Shown: positions 8,293-16,483, counted from the stretch's first letter. The stretch is DNA of 64,000 nt from Undibacterium sp049340185 (GCF_049340185.1 NZ_JBMPPC010000004.1:124001-188000); one strand, 5' to 3'. The notes: generated by a model not told the origin, from the sequence alone. Numbers and translations are program-made.

Positions 8293-8570
8293 GGACTGAC
8301 GTAAAACGCTAGCTGCTGGTAGACACTTACATTGCTGCTTACATCACTACTAACATTACGACTCACATCGAATCCGCAGTCTGGATGCGGCTGCTGGCAC
8401 AAAATGCCTCTGAAAGCCGCATCCAGCTTGCGGATTCGTTTTAGAAAACTGCTAAAAACCCTTTCATCGACTCATCATGGCCTTGTTGACTCTTACCTTT
8501 TCTCTGAGTCTCCGAATCTCTGAGCCCCCCACGCCTCTGTGGTGAGAGGTCTTGGTTTTTGCGTAAGTCC
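8293..8570. repeat. MITE-like element inside the iron operon (copy 1)
   Basis: Degenerate terminal inverted repeats bound this 278-bp segment: GGACTGACGTAAAAC at the left and GTTTTTGCGTAAGTCC at the right. Inside are the 68-bp palindrome (8370-8437) and a block reading CTCTGTGGTGAGAGGTCTT that recurs at 25638-25905. No transposase is encoded. It fills the gap between the DUF4198 stop and the apbE start. Confidence 0.75.
8370..8437. repeat. 68-bp palindromic repeat, copy A
   Basis: Perfect outer arms GAATCCGCA/TGCGGATTC and inner arms CTGGATGCGGCT/AGCCGCATCCAG are separated by a 2-nt mismatch and enclose a 22-nt loop. The loop (GGCACAAAATGCC) shows that this copy is inverted relative to those at 11198, 25681 and 36090. 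Confidence 0.9.
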
Positions 8571-8605
8571 TGACCATAACAAGCTTCAAAACAAAGTCCG
8601 CTTTA

Positions 8606-9652
8606 ATGAAACAGGTATTTATCCCTCTCAGCTTCACTGAACCACCCGCACTACCGCCGGATGCGCAGCTTATGCCGTTATCCGGTCACACCATGGGCAC
8701 TACCTGGTCGGTAAAACTGCTTGTCTCTGGCGGGCCACAGTTGCAGAACCAGCTTCAGATGCTGGAACAAGGTATTCAGGCACAACTCGATCAAGTTGTT
8801 GCGCAGATGAGTACGTGGCTGGCGAGTTCTGATCTCTGTCAATTTAATCAGGCTGCTGCGGGTACGTGGCATCGCCTGCCTGCGGAATTTTTTAAGGTAC
8901 TGGATTACGCCATCTTTATCGCACAGCAAAGCGCCGGTGCCTACGATCCCAGTATTGGCCGGATCGTCAATCTTTGGGGCTTTGGACCGGACAAGTATGA
9001 TGACTTGCCGGGCGATCCAGCCTTGCAAGAAGCAAAGCAATCCTCAGGCTGGCAAAAGCTCCAACTTGACCGGGTACATCAGCGTGCTTACCAGCCAGGC
9101 GGGCTGGCAATCGATTTATCGTCGATTGCCAAAGGCTTCGGTGTCGATCAAGTTGCCCGCTATCTGGAATCGCAAGCGATTCCATCTTATCTGGTCGAAG
9201 TCGGTGGTGAGTTACGCGGCTTTGGCACCAAGCCAGATCACCAGCCCTGGTGGGTAGAACTGGAACAAGCTCCGGCTATAGGACAAGCTACACCTTCTGC
9301 GCAGGATCGGATGAATATCCTTGCATTGCATGGTTTATCCGTCGCCACGTCCGGCGACTACCGTCGTTATATAGAAAAAAATGGCCATCGCTATTCTCAT
9401 ACGATTGATCCGCGTACCGCATATCCGGTCACGCATCCGCTTGCCTCTGTCACGGTATGTCATGCGGAATGTATGGTGGCAGACGCATTGGCGACGGCTA
9501 TGATGGTCATGGGAGCAGAGCAAGGTCTGGCCTACGCCAATCAACTGCATGTTGCGGCGCTGTTTTTATCTTATGACGTAGCCCGCGACAATACCGACAA
9601 TCACTTTACCGAGCATATGAGTAACGCCATGCAGGCGATGCTGGATGCATAA
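8606..9652 (+). CDS. apbE: FAD:protein FMN transferase ApbE
   Basis: ApbE cleaves FAD and links FMN to a Thr or Ser of an extracytoplasmic target. The 348 residues show the family landmarks: GHTMGTTWSVK near residue 30, DLSSIAKGFGVD near 175, LVEVGGELRGFG near 198, the ATSGDYRRY segment, HTIDPRT and the Asp-bearing VADALATAMMV near 295. No signal peptide or lipobox is present, which is unusual because most ApbE proteins are exported. In-frame extension upstream is blocked by a stop at 8564, inside the MITE. The end overlaps the next gene by 8 bp. Confidence 0.92.
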   Translation: MKQVFIPLSFTEPPALPPDAQLMPLSGHTMGTTWSVKLLVSGGPQLQNQLQMLEQGIQAQLDQVVAQMSTWLASSDLCQFNQAAAGTWHRLPAEFFKVLDYAIFIAQQSAGAYDPSIGRIVNLWGFGPDKYDDLPGDPALQEAKQSSGWQKLQLDRVHQRAYQPGGLAIDLSSIAKGFGVDQVARYLESQAIPSYLVEVGGELRGFGTKPDHQPWWVELEQAPAIGQATPSAQDRMNILALHGLSVATSGDYRRYIEKNGHRYSHTIDPRTAYPVTHPLASVTVCHAECMVADALATAMMVMGAEQGLAYANQLHVAALFLSYDVARDNTDNHFTEHMSNAMQAMLDA

Positions 9653-11153
9653 ATTAATCCCTATGTTTGAACGATTCAAGCCATTCTTGCTGACCGGACT
9701 TTTTATATTTCTAAGTTGTTGCGGCATCTATCTGGGTCATCACGCTCTGGGCATGACGCCTGCACTGCAGGCTTACTCACTCGCCGCGCTGGTTGTCCTC
9801 GCCTATCTGGTGTTTTGTAGTGCGATCCGACAGGCACATCAGGCGCGCAAACCCGATCTGTTACCGGCACTGACATCCGGCCATGCTCATCCGGCTATCG
9901 TCGTTGTGTACGCGAGCCAAACGGGTTATGCCGAACAATTAGCCCGTCAGACAGCACAGAGCCTGCACGACGCTGATATGTCCGTGCAGCTCATGTCCAT
10001 CAAGGATCTGACGACTGAGCGGCTCCGGCAGATGTCGCACACTTTATCTCGCCTCCTATTTATCGTCAGTACCACAGGAGAAGGCGACGCTCCGGATCAG
10101 GCAGCAAAATTCACTCGTCATGCGATGAGCCAGCAACTTGATCTGTCTGGATTGAACTACGGCATACTCGCGCTCGGTGATCGCAATTACCAGCATTACT
10201 GTGCGTTCGGCCATCAGCTCGATCAATGGTTAAGGCAACATCATGCATCGGGTTTGTTTGACCTGGTCGAGGTCGATAATGGTGACGAAGGAGCGCTGCG
10301 TCACTGGCAGCATCATCTCGGCACTCTGAGCGGTCATACCGACATGGCGGACTGGAGCCAGCCCAGCTACGAGCGTTGGACCCTGAGCACACGCCAGTTG
10401 CTCAACCCGGGTAGTGTTGGGGGCGCCGCGTTTCACATCGTTTTAACACCGCCAGCAGACAGTGAGCCGCAGTGGCGCGCGGGCGATATTGTAGAAATCG
10501 GTCCCGAATTTCCTCCTGACCACATCAGAACCTCCAGTGATCCGGTCACACTACCCCATCGTGAATATTCGATTGCGTCGATTCCAACAGATGGCGCACT
10601 TGAGCTCTTGGTACGCCAGGTAAAGCAGGCAAACGGCAAACTCGGCATCGGCTCCGGCTGGCTGACAGCGTATGCCAGAGTAGGTTCTGACATTGCCGTA
10701 CGCATTCGTGAAAACCGTAGTTTTCATCCACCTGCTACTGGTCAGCCCATGATCTTGATTGGCAACGGTACCGGCTTGGCAGGATTACGCGCCCACCTCA
10801 AACAGCGAGCAGCCGACGGACATCAATCGAACTGGCTAATCTTTGGCGAGCGAAATGAACATCAGGATTTTTTCTACCGCGAAGAAATCCGTACCTGGCA
10901 AAATCAAGGTTTGCTGGAACGACTCGATCTGGCGTTTTCACGCGATCAGGAACAACGTATCTATGTTCAAGACAAGCTACTGGACAATGCAGCAACGCTC
11001 CTGAAATGGGTGCAAGACGGCGCCGCCATCTATGTCTGCGGCAGCCTGGCGGGCATGGCAGATGGTGTTGACCGCGCACTGAGACAGATCATTGGCGACG
11101 AGGTCTTAGAACAATTATTGGACGATGGCAGATACAGACGTGATGTGTATTAA
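9645..11153 (+). CDS. Membrane-anchored flavodoxin/ferredoxin-NADP reductase-like flavoprotein
   Basis: The 502 residues resemble sulfite reductase flavoprotein and P450 reductase proteins. Two N-terminal membrane spans come first (about 12-30 and 42-60). A flavodoxin domain (VYASQTGYAEQLA, STTGEGDAPDQ, ILALGDRNYQHYCAFG) follows, then an FAD domain with REYSIAS and GIGSGWL, and an NADP domain (ILIGNGTGLAGLRAHL, IYVCGSLAGMADGVD) ending in Tyr. It should carry electrons from NADPH through FAD and FMN to the membrane, plausibly to the PepSY protein. The start overlaps apbE by 8 bp. An ATG 18 bp downstream is an alternative start. Confidence 0.9.
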   Translation: MHKLIPMFERFKPFLLTGLFIFLSCCGIYLGHHALGMTPALQAYSLAALVVLAYLVFCSAIRQAHQARKPDLLPALTSGHAHPAIVVVYASQTGYAEQLARQTAQSLHDADMSVQLMSIKDLTTERLRQMSHTLSRLLFIVSTTGEGDAPDQAAKFTRHAMSQQLDLSGLNYGILALGDRNYQHYCAFGHQLDQWLRQHHASGLFDLVEVDNGDEGALRHWQHHLGTLSGHTDMADWSQPSYERWTLSTRQLLNPGSVGGAAFHIVLTPPADSEPQWRAGDIVEIGPEFPPDHIRTSSDPVTLPHREYSIASIPTDGALELLVRQVKQANGKLGIGSGWLTAYARVGSDIAVRIRENRSFHPPATGQPMILIGNGTGLAGLRAHLKQRAADGHQSNWLIFGERNEHQDFFYREEIRTWQNQGLLERLDLAFSRDQEQRIYVQDKLLDNAATLLKWVQDGAAIYVCGSLAGMADGVDRALRQIIGDEVLEQLLDDGRYRRDVY

Positions 11154-11197
11154 CAAGACCTAGGTAAAACGAAAGACTACCTGCCGAAAATCACACT

Positions 11198-11264
11198 AAA
11201 CCGCAGGCTGGATGCGGCTTCCAGAGGCATTTCGTGCCAGGAGGTGCATCTGGCTTGCGGATTC
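11198..11264. repeat. 68-bp palindromic repeat, copy B, in a decayed MITE
   Basis: Arms CCGCAGGCTGGATGCGGCTT and GCATCTGGCTTGCGG enclose the small hairpin GGCATTTCGTGCC. A decayed right terminal repeat (GTTTTTTACATCAATCC, 11328-11344) and a vestige of the GGTGAGAGGTCTTGG block at 11314-11328 suggest a degraded copy of the same element family, running from about 11160 to 11344. Confidence 0.75.
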
Positions 11265-11357
11265 ATTTTTAAAATCAACACATCAGCACCGCTTACTCTT
11301 GTCTATTTTTAGCGGTGAAGAGTTCTGGTTTTTTACATCAATCCGGATGACGTACCA

Positions 11358-11570
11358 TCACGCTGATCGCAAAGGATCCAGCAGGGACCGCAGGTTATTG
11401 TGATCCAGCTCATACATCAAGGCGATCAGACTACCCAGCTCACCTTGAGGAAAACCCTCGCGCGCAAACCAGCCGAGATAATGCCCCGGCAAGTCTGCCA
11501 ATAAACGGCCTTGGTATTTACCGTAAGGCATGGTGCGCGTCACAAGGAGTTGTAAGTTTTCTGGATGCAT
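11358..11570 (-). CDS. DUF3820 family protein
   Basis: A 70-residue soluble protein that matches DUF3820 (quorum-regulated-virulence-factor-like) along its whole length. The core TMPYGKYQGRLLADLPGHYL is followed by WFAREGFPQGELGSLIALMYEL. The family's small fold is thought to bind nucleic acid in exonuclease-associated proteins, but no activity is established for stand-alone members. It is transcribed against the iron operon and is separated from it by a decayed repeat element. Confidence 0.85.
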   Translation of the reverse strand: MHPENLQLLVTRTMPYGKYQGRLLADLPGHYLGWFAREGFPQGELGSLIALMYELDHNNLRSLLDPLRSA

Positions 11571-11649
11571 AAAAATAATTAGAACCTGGTGTCAGCAAGA
11601 TGCCATCGAATAATCAACACGTTTTCCAGCAAATGGAATGGCAAGTAAC

Positions 11650-12333
11650 TTAAAGCGCAGCAAACCAATTACACCATTGCACCCACGCCTCTACATGATG
11701 CATGCTCATAAAGCCTAGATGCTGCACGAGCAGTAATAACAGCAATCCGACATACGGCAAGCGGATGCGTCCCAGTCGCTTATCGTCCAGCAATAACAAA
11801 ACGACGATGAGTTCGCTGATCAGATAGCTACCATGAACACCCATCTCAAACGAACTGACTCCCGGAACATAGTTACCAAGGAAGCGAGCCAGCGCCGGAG
11901 GTAACACCAGTATCGCCGTCGATGCCATAAACCGCGCATGCAACTGAACATTGGATCGATAGTAAATCGCCGCGATATACGCAAAGGCAAAATACAAGAC
12001 AGTGGTCAGATCAAGAAAAGCCAAGCGCTTACCAAACACCTTAGAAAACGGACTGTCACTCGCCAGCATCACGTGCATCACCAACAAACCCGATACCCAA
12101 AACAAGGGGGCGATCACGATCGACAATTTACCGATGCTGCGATGTAGCACCATTTTCTTTTTCCGCATCAGCCAAGCCTGTAACACTAGCATCAGCATCC
12201 ATGCAGAGGCCATGATGCCGTGGAAATGGTGAGCCGCATCTGTGGAGCCTAAACGTGAAAAATACGAGGGGAAAAAACCGAGAAAGGCGACAAGCGTTGC
12301 CAGAGAAAAATAGATGTAAGCGCGCTGATACAC
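11650..12333 (-). CDS. Integral membrane protein of unknown function
   Basis: A 227-residue protein with about seven hydrophobic segments. Histidines sit at membrane borders (AAHHFHGIMASAWM, VLHRSIGKLSIV, VQLHARFMAS), a pattern shared with DUF2306-like and cytochrome-b-like small membrane proteins. The pattern could mean heme binding, but this is not shown. There is no partner gene in an operon. A 9-bp-arm palindrome lies 66 bp upstream of the start and may be an operator. I would not assign a function. Confidence 0.82.
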   Translation of the reverse strand: MYQRAYIYFSLATLVAFLGFFPSYFSRLGSTDAAHHFHGIMASAWMLMLVLQAWLMRKKKMVLHRSIGKLSIVIAPLFWVSGLLVMHVMLASDSPFSKVFGKRLAFLDLTTVLYFAFAYIAAIYYRSNVQLHARFMASTAILVLPPALARFLGNYVPGVSSFEMGVHGSYLISELIVVLLLLDDKRLGRIRLPYVGLLLLLLVQHLGFMSMHHVEAWVQWCNWFAAL

Positions 12334-12677
12334 AGACGTAACCCTTTCAATATCAAGATTGAGGAACGTCTGATTAAGTCACTAAGTTATAGTAGTCACG
12401 ACCTGATGCGATCAGGTCGACTTCTGCACTTTGTCAGAATTCCCTTAAGTAAAGAATCTCAATACGCATTGCTAATCATCTGCAAATATTTGGCATAGAC
12501 AGGTCAATGAGATAATTGATCAAGGAAATGTTATTCTTTTTTACACAAAAAAGATAGCTTCGAAATTAAAAATAGATAATGACTTTGTTTCGGCGAACGC
12601 TTTGTGATGGCGTATTTGGCGCTACCCCGCAGAATAAATTGCGACAACTGCCGCACATATTGAATAAACTTGAAGCG
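12334..12677. other. Intergenic region with one palindrome
   Basis: This 344-bp gap between two minus-strand genes has no credible ORF. Apart from the palindrome at 12399-12419 I see nothing recognisable. Confidence 0.5.
12399..12419. promoter_or_regulatory. Palindrome (possible operator)
   Basis: Perfect arms CGACCTGAT and ATCAGGTCG enclose a 3-nt loop. No T run follows, so it is not a typical terminator. Its place upstream of the membrane protein gene fits a dimeric repressor site. Confidence 0.5.
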
Positions 12678-13019
12678 CTAGATTTTCTTCAAATAACAAG
12701 CCTTCAGCATAAAACTACCGGCATCCATTTTGCAATCGACTTCATGATCGCCGCCGACTAAGCGAATACTTTTGACCTTCGTTCCCATTTTCAAGGTGGT
12801 CGAAGAACCTTTGACCTTGAGGTCCTTAATCAACACAACGGCGTCACCATCACTCAAAACGTTACCGTTAGAATCTTTCACGATTCTGTCGTCGCTGTCC
12901 TCTGAAGTCGCACTGGCCACCATTGGCCATTCGTGACCGCAGTCAGCACAAATATAGTTATCGCCATCAGGATAAGTATTTTCCATGGCGCATTGCGGGC
13001 AAGCTGGTAGTGTTGACAT
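12678..13019 (-). CDS. yjdM: YjdM (PhnA) zinc-ribbon protein
   Basis: A 113-residue cytoplasmic protein, nearly collinear with E. coli YjdM/PhnA. An N-terminal zinc ribbon has two Cys pairs (CPQC and CADC). The conserved IVKDSNGNVLSDGDAVVLIKDLKVKGSS segment follows, then KVKSIRLVGGDHEVDCK. Despite the historical name, it is not a phosphonate hydrolase subunit. I start at MSTLPACPQC, which aligns with family members, and not four codons upstream. It stands alone. Confidence 0.92.
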   Translation of the reverse strand: MSTLPACPQCAMENTYPDGDNYICADCGHEWPMVASATSEDSDDRIVKDSNGNVLSDGDAVVLIKDLKVKGSSTTLKMGTKVKSIRLVGGDHEVDCKMDAGSFMLKACYLKKI

Positions 13020-13156
13020 ACATTCTTTCAAAGTGCGTTAAAGCATAAGTAAACAAGGCCGGTAGTATAACCGGACGCCTTTGCTTGCTCGCAGGTTTGT
13101 GCGATCACTTTGAGCTGAATCAGTCTGTACACACAAAATTGATCAAATATACATAC

Positions 13157-13654
13157 TCAGTTTGCAGGACAGGCATCGTCAAATGATGCGGGAGAGCGAC
13201 TCTGGATCGCATCGGGTGGTGCATACGGATTCTTAAAAGTAAATGCAGCCTCACTCGGTCCTGCTGATCTCAGCAAAGCTAATTTTGCGATTGCCTCATC
13301 CAGGCTAGGGCGATGTCCTTTGCTCACCCACCAGAGCACGACATACGACTCCTGCATGCGTTCGAACCATTCCTTGCGACGACGCATAATCTCAACATGA
13401 GCAGATCCGTATACATATTTGTTGAGGGATTCAACATCGCGCCAGACCGACATATTAATTAAGGTCTCGTCTCCCAAAGGACGTACTGCTGTCGCATCGC
13501 CCTCTTCTGTTTGCAGTCGCCACGCGAAACCCTCTGAGGTCTCCGCGAGCGCATTAATACGATCAAGGTTCGCGACAAAATCAGCCATCACGGGCGAATC
13601 GAGCGGCTCTTTCATGACAGCGATATTCAGTTGTGCTAATTCATAAGCAGACAT
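13157..13654 (-). CDS. DUF3291 family protein
   Basis: A 165-residue soluble protein that matches DUF3291 throughout: LAQLNIAVMKEPLDSPVMADFV at the start, SEGFAWRLQTEEG, INMSVWRDVESLNKYVYGSAH, RRRKEWF and VLWWVSKGHRPSLDEA. The fold is related to antibiotic biosynthesis monooxygenase-like alpha-beta barrels (the ABM/dimeric ferredoxin-like superfamily). Substrate and partners are unknown. It is transcribed in the same direction as its DUF4336 neighbour, 130 bp away. Confidence 0.88.
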   Translation of the reverse strand: MSAYELAQLNIAVMKEPLDSPVMADFVANLDRINALAETSEGFAWRLQTEEGDATAVRPLGDETLINMSVWRDVESLNKYVYGSAHVEIMRRRKEWFERMQESYVVLWWVSKGHRPSLDEAIAKLALLRSAGPSEAAFTFKNPYAPPDAIQSRSPASFDDACPAN

Positions 13655-13784
13655 GCAAAAATCCTTTCACGATCTTATTCCTGTTCATTCCTGTGCATTC
13701 CTATTCGTTCCTATTGATTCGTAGAAAAATAGGACAGCTTTTTATAAGAAATACCGAACTCATACAAATACAATTTTCAATTCC

Positions 13785-14465
13785 CTACAAAAAATGCCGG
13801 AATGCGCGCTCCAGCTCACTGTGCGCGTTCTGCTCAATCACAGAATTATGTGCCATGACGATACGCTGTATTGGCCACTCCAATATTTTGCCAGCACTTA
13901 CTTTAGCCGCCGCCTTATCACGCACCAGCATCCTTACCGACCTCGGCACATCAAATCGCTGGCGCACGCCCGTCAGCCCATTCCACAATCTTGATTGCCA
14001 CGGCAAATCACCCTGCCACCACTGGCACAGATCGGTCAGCACCAAGGTCTTGGTCGGCATGTGAAACCACACCGTTTCGTTGGCGAAAGGAATGCCATTA
14101 AAAAGCAGATAGGACAATTCCGGCGCCCATATCCCTGGCTCAGGTGTCAAGGTTTGCAAGCGCCTTAAATCAGGACGTTTATCAGCAAGTCCCGGCGCTC
14201 CGTATAAATTCGCAGACGGATAGTGTTCAGCAAATTTCTTCGCAAACAAATGATGCGCCTTGCTCGGAGCAACGATAAATTCGACAGGCCCCAAGGCATC
14301 AATCTGCGCTTTAGTTGTGCTATCGACAGGCACCGGCGAATGCACCCAAAGTGCACCACTCGTCAATCGGATAATCGTCATGCGCGATGTGATCGGCACA
14401 CCGCTCACAACAAATGCATGCTGAACATGCCAGATATTGTCGGTTAGAGAAAGGAACATAAGCAA
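13785..14465 (-). CDS. DUF4336 family protein
   Basis: A 226-residue protein with the DUF4336 pattern, a fold related to metallo-beta-lactamases that lacks the full HxHxDH metal site. Landmarks are TIIRLTSGALWVHSPVPV, FIVAPSKAHHLF, LYGAPGLADKRPDL, TVWFHMPTKTLVLTDL and a C-terminal IQRIVMAHN. Conserved His and Asp (HH in SKAHHLF, TDL, AHN) could still form a metal site. No pathway is apparent from the neighbours. Confidence 0.87.
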   Translation of the reverse strand: MLMFLSLTDNIWHVQHAFVVSGVPITSRMTIIRLTSGALWVHSPVPVDSTTKAQIDALGPVEFIVAPSKAHHLFAKKFAEHYPSANLYGAPGLADKRPDLRRLQTLTPEPGIWAPELSYLLFNGIPFANETVWFHMPTKTLVLTDLCQWWQGDLPWQSRLWNGLTGVRQRFDVPRSVRMLVRDKAAAKVSAGKILEWPIQRIVMAHNSVIEQNAHSELERAFRHFL

Positions 14466-14645
14466 AACCTGTTAGTCAGGAACAGGCGAGAAAGTTGATA
14501 AAGATTATATTGCGGTGAAAATATTGACCTACGTTAGCACTTCTCGCACTTGTAATCGCGCCTGAAGAAAATGGAGAGCTTATTTGTGCAAAGTTAAAAA
14601 ATTGAAAGCCATTTTGATATCCACAACTCAGATGTACGCGCACAT

Positions 14646-14676
14646 AAAAAATCCCGGAACCAGTCCGGGATTTTTT
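14646..14676 (-). terminator. Terminator after the PEP-CTERM gene
   Basis: AAAAAATCCCGGA and TCCGGGATTTTTT flank a 5-nt loop. It lies just beyond the stop of the minus-strand PEP-CTERM gene. The sequence is symmetrical enough to work in both directions. Confidence 0.85.
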
Positions 14677-14694
14677 GCTAACGAGTACAACCGT

Positions 14695-15321
14695 TTATTT
14701 TACAAAGCGTCTTACGCTGACAAACAGAAGCAGACCTAAGCCAAACAAGAACAGACCTGACGGCTCTGGAACGGCATTAGTTGCATACAATCTGAATGGA
14801 ATGTTTAAACCTTGGTTTGGTGCATATCCAGTACCCAATTGAGATGCAGCGATTTGACTGCCGTTACCTGTGCCCTGGAAATGCATGTCGTCACCAGACA
14901 AAGACAACCAATAAGTACCTGCAGACAGATTAACGCCTGTCAGAGTAAATGCGGTCGTAATATTGGCGTTAGCGTTGATACTGCCCGTATTCACAGTGTA
15001 ATAGTCGTTGTTCACAAAGTTAGTATTTTTTGTGTACAACAATCCAGAGTTATTAGCGGACCAGATTTTAATAATAATGTTTGTGCTCAAAGGATGAAAA
15101 AAACTCGCATCCCATTCCACTTGCAAATTGCTATAAGCATTCGTCAGCGTGAAATCATCAAACATCGTGTATTGACCCGCAGTACCACATGAAGAGCAAT
15201 ATCCACCGATATTCGTAGTATAAGAACCGTTATTGAAAATTGGCGTAGCGTTAGCGGAAGCACCAACCATCATGGCTACAGACAGTAGCACTGCTGCTTT
15301 AAATTTAGAAAAGAAGGACAT
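14695..15321 (-). CDS. PEP-CTERM sorted secreted protein
   Basis: A 208-residue exported protein. The start at MSFFSKFKAAV gives a signal peptide ending at ANA, with AGGG before the ATG; the longer frame adds 19 unlikely residues. The mature part is Asn/Thr/Ser-rich and beta-like, with a CSSC pair near the N-terminus. The C-terminus is a textbook PEP-CTERM signal: VPEP at the start of the tail, a hydrophobic span and the basic end RRFVK. The exosortase XrtA should cleave it and transfer the protein to the cell surface or matrix. It is preceded by a sigma-54-type promoter and an upstream site shared with the PEP-CTERM protease gene. Its own function is unknown. Confidence 0.9.
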   Translation of the reverse strand: MSFFSKFKAAVLLSVAMMVGASANATPIFNNGSYTTNIGGYCSSCGTAGQYTMFDDFTLTNAYSNLQVEWDASFFHPLSTNIIIKIWSANNSGLLYTKNTNFVNNDYYTVNTGSINANANITTAFTLTGVNLSAGTYWLSLSGDDMHFQGTGNGSQIAASQLGTGYAPNQGLNIPFRLYATNAVPEPSGLFLFGLGLLLFVSVRRFVK

Positions 15322-15402
15322 TTTTTTCCCTGAGTTTGTTTGATTATTAAAGTAATAAAAGCATCTGACCGCCGACAATGAAGCATGCTTTACCTACCTT
15401 AA

Positions 15403-15419
15403 AGCAATAAACAGACCAA
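15403..15419 (-). promoter_or_regulatory. Sigma-54-type (-24/-12) promoter of the PEP-CTERM gene
   Basis: Read on the minus strand, TTGGTCTGTTTATTGCT has GG and GC exactly ten bases apart and the TTGC(A/T) of the -12 element. The predicted start of transcription lies about 70 bp before the start codon. The flank TTGCTTTAAG resembles TTGCATTAAG at the other PEP-CTERM gene. Confidence 0.65.
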
Positions 15420-15515
15420 TTGTTACATCGCATAAAAAAATCTTTTACAAATCAAGCGCTTATCTAGAAAAAAGTGTAACCAGTCTGTTACATTTTCATA
15501 GAAAATAACTCAATG

Positions 15516-15532
15516 TGTAAAATTTCCCGACA
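15516..15532 (-). promoter_or_regulatory. Upstream activator-like site (PEP-CTERM type)
   Basis: Read on the minus strand, TGTCGGGAAATTTTACA is identical in 16 of 17 positions to the site at 53596-53612 in front of the other PEP-CTERM gene. It is an imperfect palindrome with TGT/ACA ends, as expected for a dimeric regulator. It lies about 100 bp upstream of the -24 element. Confidence 0.65.
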
Positions 15533-15586
15533 AGCCATTTATTTCCCGAATTGCAATTTTTAAATAAAGAAATAACGCATTGATAC

Positions 15587-15617
15587 AAAAAATCCCGGAT
15601 TGCTCCGGGATTTTTTT
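15587..15617. terminator. Bidirectional terminator-like hairpin
   Basis: AAAAAATCCCGGA, loop TTGC (in part) and TCCGGGATTTTTTT form a stem followed by T. It lies downstream of the RAYT gene and carries the same stem as the terminator at 14646-14676. Confidence 0.75.
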
Positions 15618-15869
15618 AATTCTTTACACATCGCTGCAATACTGCCCCTGAACTCGATCTGGGCAACATAATAGCTTCTCAATTCATTACATGATGAGGC
15701 ATGCAGCACCAGCATCAACGTTTTCAAGGTATAAAAGAAATATTCAACGCCACCGCCTGACGTAATACGGTTTCGTATTATTTATATTCTGCAAATATTG
15801 CGATGAACTTCCTTGTATCTATCTAATATTTTTTACTCGACGGTCTATCCCATAAAAAATTGGCTAAAG

Positions 15870-16385
15870 CTATTGCGTACCCCATTCATCGGGGTACATA
15901 CCATCACTAACCAAGCGATGAAACGACGACCAAGGCCATTTTTTTACGGTTTCCACCAAGCCATGTTTAACCGGATTGAAATGTAGATAATCCATATGTA
16001 TCTCGTAGTCATAATCATCGCGAATCAAATGTTCCCAAAATCGATGCTGCCAAATGGTGCCTTGCTGTTTTTGCGCTCGGCGCTGAGTATGAAATTCTTC
16101 ACGAAAATATTTAGCACCAACCGCAACCGTGACCTCGCGTTTAATCAAACGCCAGCGTGTAGAAAAATCAGCGTCGTCCTCTGGCAGAGTCCAGATGCAA
16201 TGTAAATGATCCGGGAGCAAAACCCAAGCATCAATCTCAAACGGATGTGATGCTCGTACCTTGATAATCGCAGCACGCAAAGCTTCGCGTACATCTTCAT
16301 TTGTCAAAATCGCTTGCCGACGCTCGGTTACCACCGTAAAGAAATACGTAGCTCCTTTGATGTTAGCGCGACGATAGCGGGACAT
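15870..16385 (-). CDS. REP-associated tyrosine transposase (RAYT)
   Basis: A 171-residue Y1-type HUH transposase of the IS200-related RAYT family. The N-terminus YRRANIKGATYFFTVVT is typical. The HUH motif is DHLHCIW (His60 and His62) and the catalytic Tyr is Tyr133 in MDYLHFNPVKHGLV. RAYTs are single-copy chromosomal genes that cut and move REP palindromes. An inverted pair of 22-bp palindromic sequences lies 77 and 181 bp upstream of its start. The protein looks intact. Confidence 0.93.
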   Translation of the reverse strand: MSRYRRANIKGATYFFTVVTERRQAILTNEDVREALRAAIIKVRASHPFEIDAWVLLPDHLHCIWTLPEDDADFSTRWRLIKREVTVAVGAKYFREEFHTQRRAQKQQGTIWQHRFWEHLIRDDYDYEIHMDYLHFNPVKHGLVETVKKWPWSSFHRLVSDGMYPDEWGTQ

Positions 16386-16461
16386 GAAAATGAGCTCAAT
16401 AAGATAGAAACCGCAAGCCTATCATGCACGAAACAAAGTGAAAATCACAACGAAAAAAATC

Positions 16462-16483
16462 GTAGGGAGGGTGCAACCCGCGC
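16462..16483 (+). repeat. REP-like palindrome, left copy
   Basis: This starts GTAGGGAGGG and ends CAACCCGCGC. Its reverse complement matches 21 of 22 positions of 16566-16587, forming an inverted pair upstream of the RAYT gene. Confidence 0.75.

Noticed and set aside
8332..8523. Plus-strand ORF of 63 codons between DUF4198 and apbE
   Set aside because: It lies wholly inside the MITE-like element and has no ribosome binding site or family match.
12579..12761. Plus-strand ORF of 60 codons overlapping the end of yjdM
   Set aside because: It has no ribosome binding site or family match, and it overlaps a well-supported gene.
15870..16385. Reading the transposase as a complete insertion sequence
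   Set aside because: RAYT genes are single-copy domesticated relatives of IS200. No IS ends or passenger genes are present.
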